Positions 43,473 through 52,635 of a stretch of DNA of 64,000 nt are shown here, in pieces. The notes under the pieces are model-generated. The model was given only the letters and a program-made list of their open reading frames with translations, searched no databases and had not been told where the DNA came from. The DNA comes from Leeuwenhoekiella marinoflava DSM 3653 (lineage in GTDB: Bacteria; Bacteroidota; Bacteroidia; Flavobacteriales; Flavobacteriaceae), in the NCBI RefSeq assembly GCF_900129005.1, contig NZ_FQUN01000019.1:24843-88842 (forward strand), given 5' to 3'. Made by a program: the position numbers and the translations under genes. Positions within the stretch are counted from its first letter, which is position 1. Each line of letters begins with the position of its first letter.

Positions 43473-44606
43473 ATGAAAATAGGTATTATTACTTTTTGGG
43501 AATCTAACAATAATTATGGGCAGATCTTGCAACTATTTGCAATGCAAGCAGCACTTAAAAAATTGGGTCATGAGCCATTTTTGATAAAATACCATCGTAT
43601 TGCTCCTAAAAAGGAACAAAGCTTTGTTGAAAGGTTAACCAACTTTAATCCGGTACGTTCTTTAAAGCATCGTTTGGATGCACCTTTTCGTAGAAAATCC
43701 CAGCAGATGGATGCAAAACGAAGGTTTCAAGAATTTAAAGAGAAGCACATTGTATTTGGTAAAGAAAGCTTTAAATCTCTTGATGCTCTAAAGATGAATC
43801 CTCCAAAAGCAGATGTATATCTTACAGGTAGCGATCAGGTTTGGAATCATACCTTTAAAGTATCTGCGGAAGCTTTTTTGTTAGGTTTTGGTGGAGCCGA
43901 TGTTAAGCGTATTTCTTACGCTGCAAGTTATGGAGTAACTGAGCAAGATGAGGCTACTCATAAGATGTTTAAATCCCTTTTGAACACTTTCGACGGCATC
44001 AGTGTCAGAGAAAAAAGTGGGGTGCGACTCACCGAAAATTTAGGGTTTAAGGCCCAATGGGTATTAGATCCTACCATGTTGTTTACCAAGGAAGATTGGA
44101 TAAGTTTGTTGCAATTAAATGATGTGGGGAAGCAGCCCGGGGTGAAAAAAGAGCAGGTTTTTATGTATATGCTTGGTAATAGTGAAATCGTAGATAAAGA
44201 CAAATTTATAGCTTTTGCCAAAGCCCTACCGCATAAATCGGTTATTCATGCTACAGCCAACAGTGACTTTACGGGCAATGCTTATCCAACCATACCCGAG
44301 TGGATTTATAATATAAGTACTTCAGAACTCGTAATCACCACCTCTTTTCACGGAATGATTTTTTGCATTTTAAACAATACTAACTTTATTGTTTTACCCA
44401 ATACGGGAAGAGCCAAGGGAATGAATGGTCGTGTTGAAAGCATGTTGAATGCTTTAGGCTTGGAGGAGCATATTATGACTAAATTTGATCATCAGAAGGC
44501 AGAGCATATACTTAGAAAAGAAATAAATTGGGATACGGTAAATGACTTCTTAGCTAAATGGCGTGTTGATTCTTTTAACTTTTTAGAGAAACATATCAAC
44601 TCTTAA
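43473..44606 (+). CDS. Polysaccharide pyruvyl transferase family protein
   Basis: 377 residues. GT-B-like fold transferring pyruvate ketals from phosphoenolpyruvate to sugars of exopolysaccharides. It begins MKIGIITFWESNNNYGQILQLFAMQ, has the conserved DVYLTGSDQVWN, RISYAASYGV, VREKSGVRL and LVITTSFHGMIFCILNN motifs, as in WcaK/CsaB relatives. 99 bases after the nitroreductase-like gene; the two probably act on the same residue. Conclusion of a pyruvylated polysaccharide is inference. Confidence 0.9.
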   Translation: MKIGIITFWESNNNYGQILQLFAMQAALKKLGHEPFLIKYHRIAPKKEQSFVERLTNFNPVRSLKHRLDAPFRRKSQQMDAKRRFQEFKEKHIVFGKESFKSLDALKMNPPKADVYLTGSDQVWNHTFKVSAEAFLLGFGGADVKRISYAASYGVTEQDEATHKMFKSLLNTFDGISVREKSGVRLTENLGFKAQWVLDPTMLFTKEDWISLLQLNDVGKQPGVKKEQVFMYMLGNSEIVDKDKFIAFAKALPHKSVIHATANSDFTGNAYPTIPEWIYNISTSELVITTSFHGMIFCILNNTNFIVLPNTGRAKGMNGRVESMLNALGLEEHIMTKFDHQKAEHILRKEINWDTVNDFLAKWRVDSFNFLEKHINS

Positions 44607-44614
44607 AAGACATT

Positions 44615-45646
44615 ATGAAAATCGTTTTTGATCCTATCGAAAGTGAGAGTAATCAATACCCTCAGATGTTAGTTTCTGGGTTTCAGAAACAGGGGCTTGA
44701 AGTGTATTCTCTTAATGAAATGCTTTCTGATTTGAATAAGTTTAAGTCAGTTAGCGTTGTTCATCTCAACTGGTTTGAAAGTGTAAAAAGTAGCTTCGCA
44801 TTTTTAAAGAAATTCGTAAAATTAATTTGTTTAATTCTGGGAGGGAAGAAAATCGTATGGACCATGCATAACAAAACCCCTCATATAAAAAAGGTTTTTT
44901 TGCTTCAAAAAATACTGTTGCGCATACTTAAAGAGAAAGCTGATGTAATCATTATACATAGTACTGCAACAAAAGAACTTCTGTATAAAGAATCACCAAG
45001 GTTTGCTGAGAAAACAGTGTATATCCCGCATCCTAATTATATTGGTGTATATGGCTCTGCCACCCAACAGAAAGACTTTAGCAATGAACCCCTTCAATTA
45101 TTATTTCTAGGCGCCGTAAAACCTTATAAAAATATTGAATTGCTTATTGAAGCTGTACAGACTTTTAGTAAGGAAGAGGTCGAACTAACTATAGCAGGTA
45201 AGTGCTATACAATGGAATATGAGGAGTTTCTAAATCAAAAGATTTCCAAAAATAATATAAGAACAAATTTTCAGTTTTTAGAGGATGGTGCGTTAAAAGA
45301 GGCTTTGGAAGACCATGAATTAGTTATTCTTCCCTATGACTTACGAAGTAGTTTAAATTCAGGTACGGTTATTTTAGCCTTTTCTTATGCAAGAAGTGTC
45401 ATTTGCCCAGAAATAGGTACGGTGAGGGATGTGAAAAATAAAAAGCAAATACTGGGCTATAGCTATGGTGATGAACACGAACATAAAGAACAACTGATCC
45501 TGGCTATAAAACGTGCTATAAATTTGAAGCAAAAGTCACCTCAAGTTTTTGAGGAATGGGGTGTGGCTATGCAACAAGAGATGAAAGATTTTAACGATCC
45601 AAAATTGATTTCAGAAGCTTTCTTGGATTTATATGCAAACCTGTAA
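44615..45646 (+). CDS. Glycosyltransferase, GT-B fold (GT4-like)
   Basis: 343 residues. N-terminal Rossmann half (VVHLNWFESVKSS, KKIVWTMHNKTPH) and C-terminal half (LQLLFLGAVKPYKNIELLIEAV, ELTIAGKCY, LPYDLRSSLNSGTVILAFSYARSVI). These match the arrangement of GT4-type retaining transferases, though the E-x7-E motif is not exact (LVILPYDLRSSLNSG). The sugar cannot be predicted. Starts 8 bases after the pyruvyl transferase. Confidence 0.85.
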   Translation: MKIVFDPIESESNQYPQMLVSGFQKQGLEVYSLNEMLSDLNKFKSVSVVHLNWFESVKSSFAFLKKFVKLICLILGGKKIVWTMHNKTPHIKKVFLLQKILLRILKEKADVIIIHSTATKELLYKESPRFAEKTVYIPHPNYIGVYGSATQQKDFSNEPLQLLFLGAVKPYKNIELLIEAVQTFSKEEVELTIAGKCYTMEYEEFLNQKISKNNIRTNFQFLEDGALKEALEDHELVILPYDLRSSLNSGTVILAFSYARSVICPEIGTVRDVKNKKQILGYSYGDEHEHKEQLILAIKRAINLKQKSPQVFEEWGVAMQQEMKDFNDPKLISEAFLDLYANL

Positions 45647-45785
45647 AGGTATGTGGGGTTAAAATCAGAAAACATTACTGTCTACACTAGCGCTAAGATT
45701 CACAAAATGAATGTAGTGTTTAGGCTATAAAATCTATTGTATTTAGATTAGTTTTTAAAGGAATATTAAATATCAATTTTTTTTA

Positions 45786-46811
45786 ATGAAAGTATTAGTT
45801 ACGGGTGCCGCAGGCTTTATAGGGTTTCATTTTTGTAAATTTTTACTGGATCAGGGGCATAAGGTTGTAGGTTTAGACAATGTAAATGATTACTATAATG
45901 TTGATCTGAAGTATGATCGTCTAAAAGAATTGGGTATCCCCAGATTTCAAGCAGAGGTGTTTAACATTCCGGTACCCTCAGACCTTGATTCAAACTTTTC
46001 GTTCATAAGGGCTAATCTAGAAGATGCAGAAACCCTTAATAGAGTTTTTAAGTCAGAACAATTTGATCAGGTTTGCAATCTGGCTGCTCAGGCTGGAGTG
46101 CGTTATAGCATTGAGAACCCCTCAGTTTATGTGTCTAGTAATGTCGTGGGTTTTTTAAATATTCTAGAATGTTGTAGACATTATAAGATTAAGCATTTGG
46201 TTTATGCCAGTAGTTCTAGTGTCTATGGGGAAAATAAAAAAGTTCCATTTTCTGAGCAAGATATTGTAGACAAGCCTATAAGCCTATATGCAGCTACAAA
46301 AAAAAGTAATGAATTGATGGCCTATACGTACAGCCACTTATATAACATACCAATGACGGGTTTACGTTTCTTTACTGTTTACGGCCCTTGGGGCAGACCG
46401 GATATGGCGATATATCTTTTTGCTAAAGCCATCTCCGAAGATAAATCGATTAAGATTTTTAATCAGGGAGAAATGAGCCGAGATTTTACATATATAGATG
46501 ATATTGTTAATGGCATTTATCTGGCCCACAAAAATGCACCTACCGGCTCTAAAGGTATTGCGCCTTGGCAACTTTTCAATATTGGAAATGGTAGTCCGCA
46601 GTCCTTAATGCATTTTATAGAGTCTATTGAGCGTCATATGAATAAAACCTCACAGAAAGAGTTTCTCGATATGCAACCGGGAGATGTACCACAAACTTGG
46701 GCAGATACGAGCAGTTTAGAAGCTTTTGGATATAAAAGCAGTATCGCAATTGATCAAGGAGTTGGATATTTTATAGACTGGTTTAAGGCATATCACAGCC
46801 TGAACGAATAG
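45786..46811 (+). CDS. UDP-glucuronate 4-epimerase-like SDR protein
   Basis: 341 residues. MKVLVTGAAGFIGFHFCKFLLDQG with the NAD loop, GLDNVNDYYNVDLKYDRLK (characteristic of UDP-glucuronate epimerases), YASSSSVYGENK and the catalytic YAATKKSNE, TGLRFFTVYGPWGRPDMAIYLF. It interconverts UDP-glucuronate and UDP-galacturonate, fed by Ugd upstream. Length fits. The 139-base gap before it has no gene. Confidence 0.92.
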   Translation: MKVLVTGAAGFIGFHFCKFLLDQGHKVVGLDNVNDYYNVDLKYDRLKELGIPRFQAEVFNIPVPSDLDSNFSFIRANLEDAETLNRVFKSEQFDQVCNLAAQAGVRYSIENPSVYVSSNVVGFLNILECCRHYKIKHLVYASSSSVYGENKKVPFSEQDIVDKPISLYAATKKSNELMAYTYSHLYNIPMTGLRFFTVYGPWGRPDMAIYLFAKAISEDKSIKIFNQGEMSRDFTYIDDIVNGIYLAHKNAPTGSKGIAPWQLFNIGNGSPQSLMHFIESIERHMNKTSQKEFLDMQPGDVPQTWADTSSLEAFGYKSSIAIDQGVGYFIDWFKAYHSLNE

Positions 46812-47124
46812 TTTGCTCTGAGTATACTTGTATGTTTGAACTTTGATGAGTACTCTGGTTGTATTGATTGTTTTAGATTAACATATAAATAAGAAGGTTC
46901 TCACGTTTTATGATCTTAATAAATTCCTGTTTTTATTTCGGTACCAGATAAAATATACTAAAAATAGATTATCTCCATCATATTTTTTGAGGAGCCTTAG
47001 ACTTGATGAGAATTCCATATGATAATTTAAGAACTAGCTTTGGTGTTTTATATCCAAGAACTACAACATAAAATTCAAAAAAGACGATCAGTTCAAATAT
47101 TTTTAATAATTAATAAAGTATTTT
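46812..47124. other. Gene-free gap in the polysaccharide locus
   Basis: 313 A+T-rich bases. Only short frames with no homology or repeats were seen; I see nothing in it. Confidence 0.5.
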
Positions 47125-48039
47125 ATGTTTAGTATTATTATCCCCTTATACAATAAAGAAGATTATATTGAGCAGACCCTTAATACAGTTTTAAATCAAT
47201 TGTTTTCTGAATTTGAAATCATCCTAGTAGATGATGGTTCAACGGATAATAGTCTTACAAAAGCACAGGCTTTTATGGACCCGAGAATCAGAATTTTTTC
47301 TAAAGTTAATGAAGGGGTTTCGGTGGCTCGCAATTTTGGTATCGAACAAGCAAACTATGATTATATAGCATTTTTGGACGCAGATGATTCATGGGATGAA
47401 GCTTATCTTTCCGAAATGAATCATTTAATACAAGATTATCCCCATTGTGGAATGTATTCTTCTGCCTATAAGATTGAATTACCTAAAAAAAATGTAGCAA
47501 TTTGTAATAATATTGAGAGAGGAATACTAAAAGATTATTTTAGAGAAGCAATCAAGCATCCTGTTAGTTGGACGTCCGCAACTATAATTACCAAGAATTC
47601 ATACAAAGTCGTGGGAGGATTTCCTAAAGGCATGTTTTCAGGTCAGGATGTGTATATGTGGGCGAAGGTAGCCAAGAAATTTGCTGTTGCATTTACTCCT
47701 ACTGTACTTGCGGTATATAAGCTAGGACATAGTGGCTTCAGTTTTAGAAAGCGAAAACTCGATACCTGTCAAGAAAGTTGGGTAGATCTTTACGAAAATG
47801 GCCAGTATTATTTAAATGAATATCTTGCTAAAAAGGCATTAGTTGTCGCTAAAAGATATGCACTAAGCCTTCACACTAAGGAGGCTAAAAGTATTTTAAA
47901 AGTATTTTCATACACTGAACTAAATAGGAAACAGTATAATAATGTGAAGTTTCTAGTGTCTATTTCTCCAATGGGAATACCTGTATATAACTTTATTTAT
48001 CAGAGTTATTTAAAAATAAAACGAGTATTTACATACTAA
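47125..48039 (+). CDS. Glycosyltransferase family 2 protein
   Basis: 304 residues, an inverting GT-A transferase. MFSIIIPLYNKEDYIEQTLN, VDDGSTDNSL, NFGIEQANYDYIAFLDADDSWDE with the metal-binding DAD, and a variable C-terminal part without membrane helices. Typical for repeat-unit assembly. Acceptor and donor not predictable. Confidence 0.92.
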   Translation: MFSIIIPLYNKEDYIEQTLNTVLNQLFSEFEIILVDDGSTDNSLTKAQAFMDPRIRIFSKVNEGVSVARNFGIEQANYDYIAFLDADDSWDEAYLSEMNHLIQDYPHCGMYSSAYKIELPKKNVAICNNIERGILKDYFREAIKHPVSWTSATIITKNSYKVVGGFPKGMFSGQDVYMWAKVAKKFAVAFTPTVLAVYKLGHSGFSFRKRKLDTCQESWVDLYENGQYYLNEYLAKKALVVAKRYALSLHTKEAKSILKVFSYTELNRKQYNNVKFLVSISPMGIPVYNFIYQSYLKIKRVFTY

Positions 48040-48053
48040 ATCTTAGCTTATAA

Positions 48054-48551
48054 ATGTACGGTATATTTCAGGATTGGTCAGCTAACAAAGGTAATTTAAA
48101 GGGCCGGTTAGTAATGCTGGCTTTTAGAATTGCACATATAGCTACTAAGAGTAAGCTATGGAAATTTATATTGATCCCATATTTGATTTGGTACAGAATT
48201 ACGATTGAATGGTTTTTAGGGATAGAACTTCAGTTTCAAGTTGAGGCTGGTCCTGGATTGAAATTGTGGCATGGTCAGGGGAGTGTTGTACATCATAGCA
48301 CAAAAATTGGTTCAAATTGCACCTTAAGACAGAACACGACTTTTGGTAATAAAAAAGATATTAATGGAATAAAATCTGCGGGTGCAAATATTGGATCTAA
48401 TGTTGATATTGGGGCTAATGTTTGTATTATAGGAAGTGTCGTTATAGGAGATGATTCGGTAATAGGTGCAGGTAGTGTAGTTACGAAAAGTTTTGATGCA
48501 GGCTCAATAATTGTAGGGAACCCAGCAAGATTACTAAAATCAAAGTATTGA
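48054..48551 (+). CDS. Serine acetyltransferase-like hexapeptide acyltransferase
   Basis: 165 residues. Short N-terminal helical part followed by the left-handed beta-helix with hexapeptide repeats: GLKLWHGQGSVVHHSTKIG, TLRQNTTFGNKK, ANIGSNVDIGANVCIIGS, IGDDSVIGAGSVVTKSF, IIVGNPARLL. It resembles CysE-type O-acetyltransferases but is short and without the long N-terminal domain, and its place in the cluster suggests O-acetylation of the polysaccharide rather than cysteine synthesis. Confidence 0.88.
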   Translation: MYGIFQDWSANKGNLKGRLVMLAFRIAHIATKSKLWKFILIPYLIWYRITIEWFLGIELQFQVEAGPGLKLWHGQGSVVHHSTKIGSNCTLRQNTTFGNKKDINGIKSAGANIGSNVDIGANVCIIGSVVIGDDSVIGAGSVVTKSFDAGSIIVGNPARLLKSKY

Positions 48552-49708
48552 AGTATATAGTATTTTTTCTAGTGGTGGTTGGATCGTGTGAATATTCTAA
48601 TTCACAGGCTTTAAAAGATATTGACGATTTCTTATTAATGGATAAAGAAAATCTTTTTCAATTTAAAAAAGATCTTAAGGAAAAAAGTTTAAAGCAATTC
48701 TCCGAAGAGGTTCGTGAAGAAGCAGGGGAAGCCCTGAGCAAAGGACCATATTCCGTTATAAATGATATGACTGTTTGTAATCTAGAAAAAAATAGTTATC
48801 AAAGTTTTTCACCATATTACTATAAATCCAAAAAGGGGAGAGGTTTACATAAGGTCGATGGTTTGGTAAATAGAAAAGTAAAAGAATTTGAAGATAAAGA
48901 GAATTTTAATCGTCTTATGATTGATCTGAAAATACTTTCTTTGGCTTATTTTTTTTATGAAGATGAAATTTATGCACTTAAAGCAATTGATCAATTAAAG
49001 TGCTGGTTTTTAGATGCTGAATCAGGGATGCTTCCTCATCTGGAATATGCTCAAATGAAGCCTGGTACCTGTCAAGGGAACCCATCAGGAGTGATTGAGT
49101 TTCGTAAAATAGCTGTATTGCCAGATATAATTCAATTGCTAAAACCAAGCCCAAATTGGAATCAAAAAATAGAAAAGGATCTAAAAGAATGGTTGAGTAG
49201 GTATCTGATTTGGTTAGAACAAAGTGATTCAGGAATAAAATTGATGAATTCCTCCAATAATCTCTTTAATTATTATTATTTACAGCGTATTGCATTAGCT
49301 TCCTATCTTGATAGGCCGGATAGCGAGATTACCAAAATATTAGACGCAGTACAGTCCAAATTAGTGAATTCGCAACTTACTGAAAGTGGTAAAATGCCAC
49401 TTGAAGAAAAACGGGGGACTCCTATAAATTATATTCTATTTAATCTCAGAGTGATAAGTAATCTCAGTACACTTGCTGTTCGATATGGTAAGGAAAGCTG
49501 GTTTAATTTGAACACCCCGCTAGGAAGACGCTTGTATAAAACTCTTGAGCGTTTGCCTGATTTGGATGGCTTTCAAGATACTAATACGTTCAATAAGAAT
49601 CTTGTGAAATTTTTTAAAGGAAAATACAGTAACAATATGGGCGAAATGGAAATCAATTCTATTAATCTATACGGAAACAATCCTAGTTTTTATTTTTTCC
49701 AGTTGTAA
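48548..49708 (+). CDS. Alginate lyase family (PL5-like) protein, active-site motif altered
   Basis: 386 residues with a signal peptide (residues about 1-20, ending SNSQA). The sequence LEYAQMKPGTCQGNPSGVIEFRKI and the surrounding (alpha/alpha) toroid pattern match alginate_lyase family proteins. In characterised PL5 enzymes a conserved NNHGTWYD segment holds the catalytic His; the corresponding stretch here reads MNSSNNLFNYYYLQ, without that histidine. So either the catalytic machinery differs or the protein is inactive as a lyase. It may cut or bind the nascent polysaccharide in the periplasm. Start is TTG (48548), overlapping the acetyltransferase stop by four bases. Confidence 0.78.
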   Translation: MKYIVFFLVVVGSCEYSNSQALKDIDDFLLMDKENLFQFKKDLKEKSLKQFSEEVREEAGEALSKGPYSVINDMTVCNLEKNSYQSFSPYYYKSKKGRGLHKVDGLVNRKVKEFEDKENFNRLMIDLKILSLAYFFYEDEIYALKAIDQLKCWFLDAESGMLPHLEYAQMKPGTCQGNPSGVIEFRKIAVLPDIIQLLKPSPNWNQKIEKDLKEWLSRYLIWLEQSDSGIKLMNSSNNLFNYYYLQRIALASYLDRPDSEITKILDAVQSKLVNSQLTESGKMPLEEKRGTPINYILFNLRVISNLSTLAVRYGKESWFNLNTPLGRRLYKTLERLPDLDGFQDTNTFNKNLVKFFKGKYSNNMGEMEINSINLYGNNPSFYFFQL

Positions 49709-49711
49709 AGT

Positions 49712-50860
49712 ATGCAAACCGTACATGTAATGCAGGGGAGAATGAGTTTAAAGAGCAGGATCGAACGAGTAATGTTATTGTTCTCTTTTTTTGTTGTGGG
49801 ATCCTTATCTGCTGGAGCGGGAACGTTGATGATTTTGGCGCTTACCCCATTTGTTAAATACCTTAAAAAATATATCTGGAGGGATGAAGTGGTTAGAATT
49901 ACCTTATATCTATTTTTGGTAACAGCTTTTTTTTCTTTTTTTTCTACATTTTTTACTGATCCATTTGAATATGTAAGCGAGATATTGAAACAATTATCCT
50001 GGATTGTTCTAGCTATAATATCCCTTAAAATGAGTGGTAGGGAAAATACCTTGTTTTTTAAAATCTTTTTGGTTTCCATTGTTTTATGTTTGCCCTTAGT
50101 AGTTCTACTTCCGATAAGGTTTCAGGCCTATTTTCCTCATGCTAATCATTTGGCCTATTATTGTTTGTTGCCCTTGGTCTATTTCCTATTAACGACAACT
50201 GGTTTAACCAGACGTTTATGGGTTGCTTTTTTATTAATAATCGTAGTAGTAACCAAGAGCTCCGGAGGCTTGGCCACTTTTATGATGACCATCTTGCTAT
50301 TTTATATAATCGATAAAAAAATTAGTTTAAAATTAATTTTGCAACTTGGTAGTTCAGTGGCGTTGCTTCTTCTTGTTGCCCATCTTTCAGGGGCTTTAGA
50401 TGCCTTTATAGATAAAGTGACTGTAGTTGATTTTGAGAAAATTTCAAAAAAAGCAGATCGCTACTCCTTTGGGAGTGATGGTAGTTTAGTGTGGCGTATG
50501 ACCTATTGGTTAGCCATATTTAGAGAGTTTTCTGAGAATAGTGGCACTATGCAGCTTTTTTTTGGGGAAGGTTTAAAAACGCTGTCTCATGGAAATTATA
50601 TATACAGTTTTATGGTAAATGACCCACATAATGATTATTTACGTTTGCTTGTGGAAAGAGGAATTGTGGGAGCCATAGTATATGTTTGTTTTTTAATAAA
50701 ACTTTGTCTGGTAGCCCGTCAGAAATATTTATTCTTACTCATTTTATTTGTTCCTATGTTTTTCGGTAACGTAATCGTAAGCTTTCCTTATGTATTTACT
50801 TTTATTTTTTTGATATCTTATTTTAACAAATCACATAAATCGATCAATCATGGAGAATAG
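49712..50860 (+). CDS. O-antigen polymerase/ligase-like membrane protein (Wzy)
   Basis: 382 residues, around ten predicted hydrophobic helices with a large periplasmic loop near residues 225-320. The conserved loop end with HNDYLRLLVERGIVGA is the Wzy/WaaL (O-antigen ligase family) signature. It joins lipid-linked repeat units into chains at the outer face of the inner membrane. Assigned by topology and loop motif; with a Wzx flippase in the same locus, a polymerase is expected. A TTG/ATG choice near the start is possible: another ATG at 49730 or 49742 would shorten the N-terminus. Confidence 0.83.
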   Translation: MQTVHVMQGRMSLKSRIERVMLLFSFFVVGSLSAGAGTLMILALTPFVKYLKKYIWRDEVVRITLYLFLVTAFFSFFSTFFTDPFEYVSEILKQLSWIVLAIISLKMSGRENTLFFKIFLVSIVLCLPLVVLLPIRFQAYFPHANHLAYYCLLPLVYFLLTTTGLTRRLWVAFLLIIVVVTKSSGGLATFMMTILLFYIIDKKISLKLILQLGSSVALLLLVAHLSGALDAFIDKVTVVDFEKISKKADRYSFGSDGSLVWRMTYWLAIFREFSENSGTMQLFFGEGLKTLSHGNYIYSFMVNDPHNDYLRLLVERGIVGAIVYVCFLIKLCLVARQKYLFLLILFVPMFFGNVIVSFPYVFTFIFLISYFNKSHKSINHGE

Positions 50861-51692
50861 AATAGCTATAGTAACCCCGCTTAAAGATGAAAAAAGCAAT
50901 ATAGAATTACTGATACGTTCAATACAGCAGCAGAATCAGAAAATCTATGCTTGGGTAGTCGTTGAAAATGGAAGTAAGGATGGTTCTGCAGAAATACTTG
51001 CGAAGATTCAAAATTTAGATAATGTAGAGCATTTTATTGTATTGAATTACTCCCTTCCTAATGATAAGTACGAGTTAGGGGTAAAATATGCCACAGTAGT
51101 AAATCAAGGATTTGAATATTTGAGAAATGCTTCTTATTTCGAGACTTTAGATTTTATAGGAATTCTAGATGCTGATTGTTTTCCTGGTGCTTCTTATTAT
51201 GAGAAGCTTACGGATTTTATGACCAAGGATAAAACTATTGGTATTTCTAGTGGATTGGCTTATAATTTAAACGGAAAATATGACGGTAAAAGCAGAGATT
51301 GGGTTCGTGGAAATTGTAGATTATGGAAAAAGGCTTGTTTTGATGAAGCAGGTTATATCGTAGGACCTTCCGCAGATGCTTTATCGGTATGCAAGGCTGA
51401 AATAAAAGGATGGCGCTGTGAACCACTGAAAGAATTAGCATATAATTGTAGAGAGGTGGGAGAAAAGGTAAATTATGAATATTATGGGTACTCCGCTTAC
51501 TTTAGAGGTATCACACCGCTTTTTGCTTTTTTGAAGTCGTTGAATTATCTGTTTATTTTGAAACCAAAAAATTTCAGTGGTTATTTTAAAGGTTATTTTA
51601 GTGCTTTTTTTAGTAAAAAGAGCAGAATTGAAGATGCTGAAATAAGACGATATTTCTCAAATTATTTGGCTAAAAAAATGGGATTTCAATAA
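50850..51692 (+). CDS. Glycosyltransferase family 2 protein
   Basis: 280 residues. IAIVTPLKDEKSNIELLIRSI, VENGSKDGSAEILAK, FIGILDADCFPGASY with the DAD metal site, and CRLWKKACFDEAGYIVGP match GT2 enzymes. Overlaps the end of the polymerase gene by 11 bases. No membrane helix at the C-terminus. It is the second GT2 protein of the cluster. Confidence 0.9.
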   Translation: MENRIAIVTPLKDEKSNIELLIRSIQQQNQKIYAWVVVENGSKDGSAEILAKIQNLDNVEHFIVLNYSLPNDKYELGVKYATVVNQGFEYLRNASYFETLDFIGILDADCFPGASYYEKLTDFMTKDKTIGISSGLAYNLNGKYDGKSRDWVRGNCRLWKKACFDEAGYIVGPSADALSVCKAEIKGWRCEPLKELAYNCREVGEKVNYEYYGYSAYFRGITPLFAFLKSLNYLFILKPKNFSGYFKGYFSAFFSKKSRIEDAEIRRYFSNYLAKKMGFQ

Positions 51693-52150
51693 TGAAAATA
51701 ATGGCTGTAGCTTCGATAGGTGGACATTGGATTCAACTCTTACGCCTTAGACCTGTATTTGAGGGACAGGATGTGGTTTTCGTTTCAACAAAAGCCTCTT
51801 TTGCTTCAATGGTATCCAATTGCAAATTCTATACTATTCCAGATGGAAGTCGAAAAAACCCAATTAATTTATTATTAAGCTTCAAGGTTTTGTTTAAAAT
51901 ATTGCGACAGGAAAAGCCTGAAGCTATACTTTCTACAGGAGCGGCTCCCGGTTTACTTGCGCTTCTATGTGGCAAAATACTGGGAAAAAAAACCATCTGG
52001 GTAGATAGTGTTGCGAATGTTGAAAAACTATCTATGAGTGGAATATTAGCCAGTAAATTTGCGACTCACGTATATACGCAATGGCCCGATTTGGCTCAGG
52101 GTACTATTAAATATGCCGGAAGTGTTTTGGCCAAAGAACAAAAACAATGA
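51692..52150 (+). CDS. Alg14-like subunit of a two-part glycosyltransferase
   Basis: 152 residues. MKIMAVASIGGHWIQLLRLRP at the start and ILSTGAAPGLLALLCGKILGKKTIWVDSVA near residues 80-115 match the Alg14 / PssD type N-terminal half of GT28-like transferases, which anchors and recognises the acceptor. It overlaps the preceding GT2 stop by one base and the next gene by four. Partner gene follows. Confidence 0.88.
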   Translation: MKIMAVASIGGHWIQLLRLRPVFEGQDVVFVSTKASFASMVSNCKFYTIPDGSRKNPINLLLSFKVLFKILRQEKPEAILSTGAAPGLLALLCGKILGKKTIWVDSVANVEKLSMSGILASKFATHVYTQWPDLAQGTIKYAGSVLAKEQKQ

Positions 52151-52632
52151 TATTTGTAACTACCGGGACTCAAGAACCTTTTGATCGTCTTGTTGCCTTT
52201 ATAGATCAATGGAGTCAAACTATTGATGAAGAACTTATAGTACAGGCGACAGTCAAAGAGTATCAACCTAAATATATCAAACTGACCCCTTTTATAGAAC
52301 CTGAAGATTTCAACACCTATTTTAGCATTGCGCGTTTTATTATCGGTCATGCCGGAATGGGGACGATAATTTCTTCTTTGGTCGCTTCAAAGGTATTGAT
52401 CGTTGTTCCTCGTTTAGTTGCCAAAGGAGAGCACCGCAATGAGCATCAGCTGGCTACAGCCAGAAAGATGAACGAATTAAATTATGTACGCGTTGCATTT
52501 ACCATTGAAGAACTCAGCCTTCTTTTAAATAAACTACTGACTCAAGAAGCCATTCAACCTCTTTGTAAACTGCAGCCTTTTGCAGAGAACACTTTGATTT
52601 CCTCTTTAAGAACAGATTTAAACTTGAATTAA
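52147..52632 (+). CDS. Alg13-like (GT28 C-terminal) subunit
   Basis: 161 residues. MIFVTTGTQEPFDRLV is the start of the Alg13/EpsF/PssE type half; RFIIGHAGMGTIIS is the donor-sugar nucleotide-binding motif. Together with the Alg14-like protein it would make one complete inverting GT28 transferase, commonly adding GlcNAc or a uronic acid; the sugar here is unknown. Overlaps its partner by 4 bases. Confidence 0.88.
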   Translation: MIFVTTGTQEPFDRLVAFIDQWSQTIDEELIVQATVKEYQPKYIKLTPFIEPEDFNTYFSIARFIIGHAGMGTIISSLVASKVLIVVPRLVAKGEHRNEHQLATARKMNELNYVRVAFTIEELSLLLNKLLTQEAIQPLCKLQPFAENTLISSLRTDLNLN

Positions 52633-52635
52633 AAC

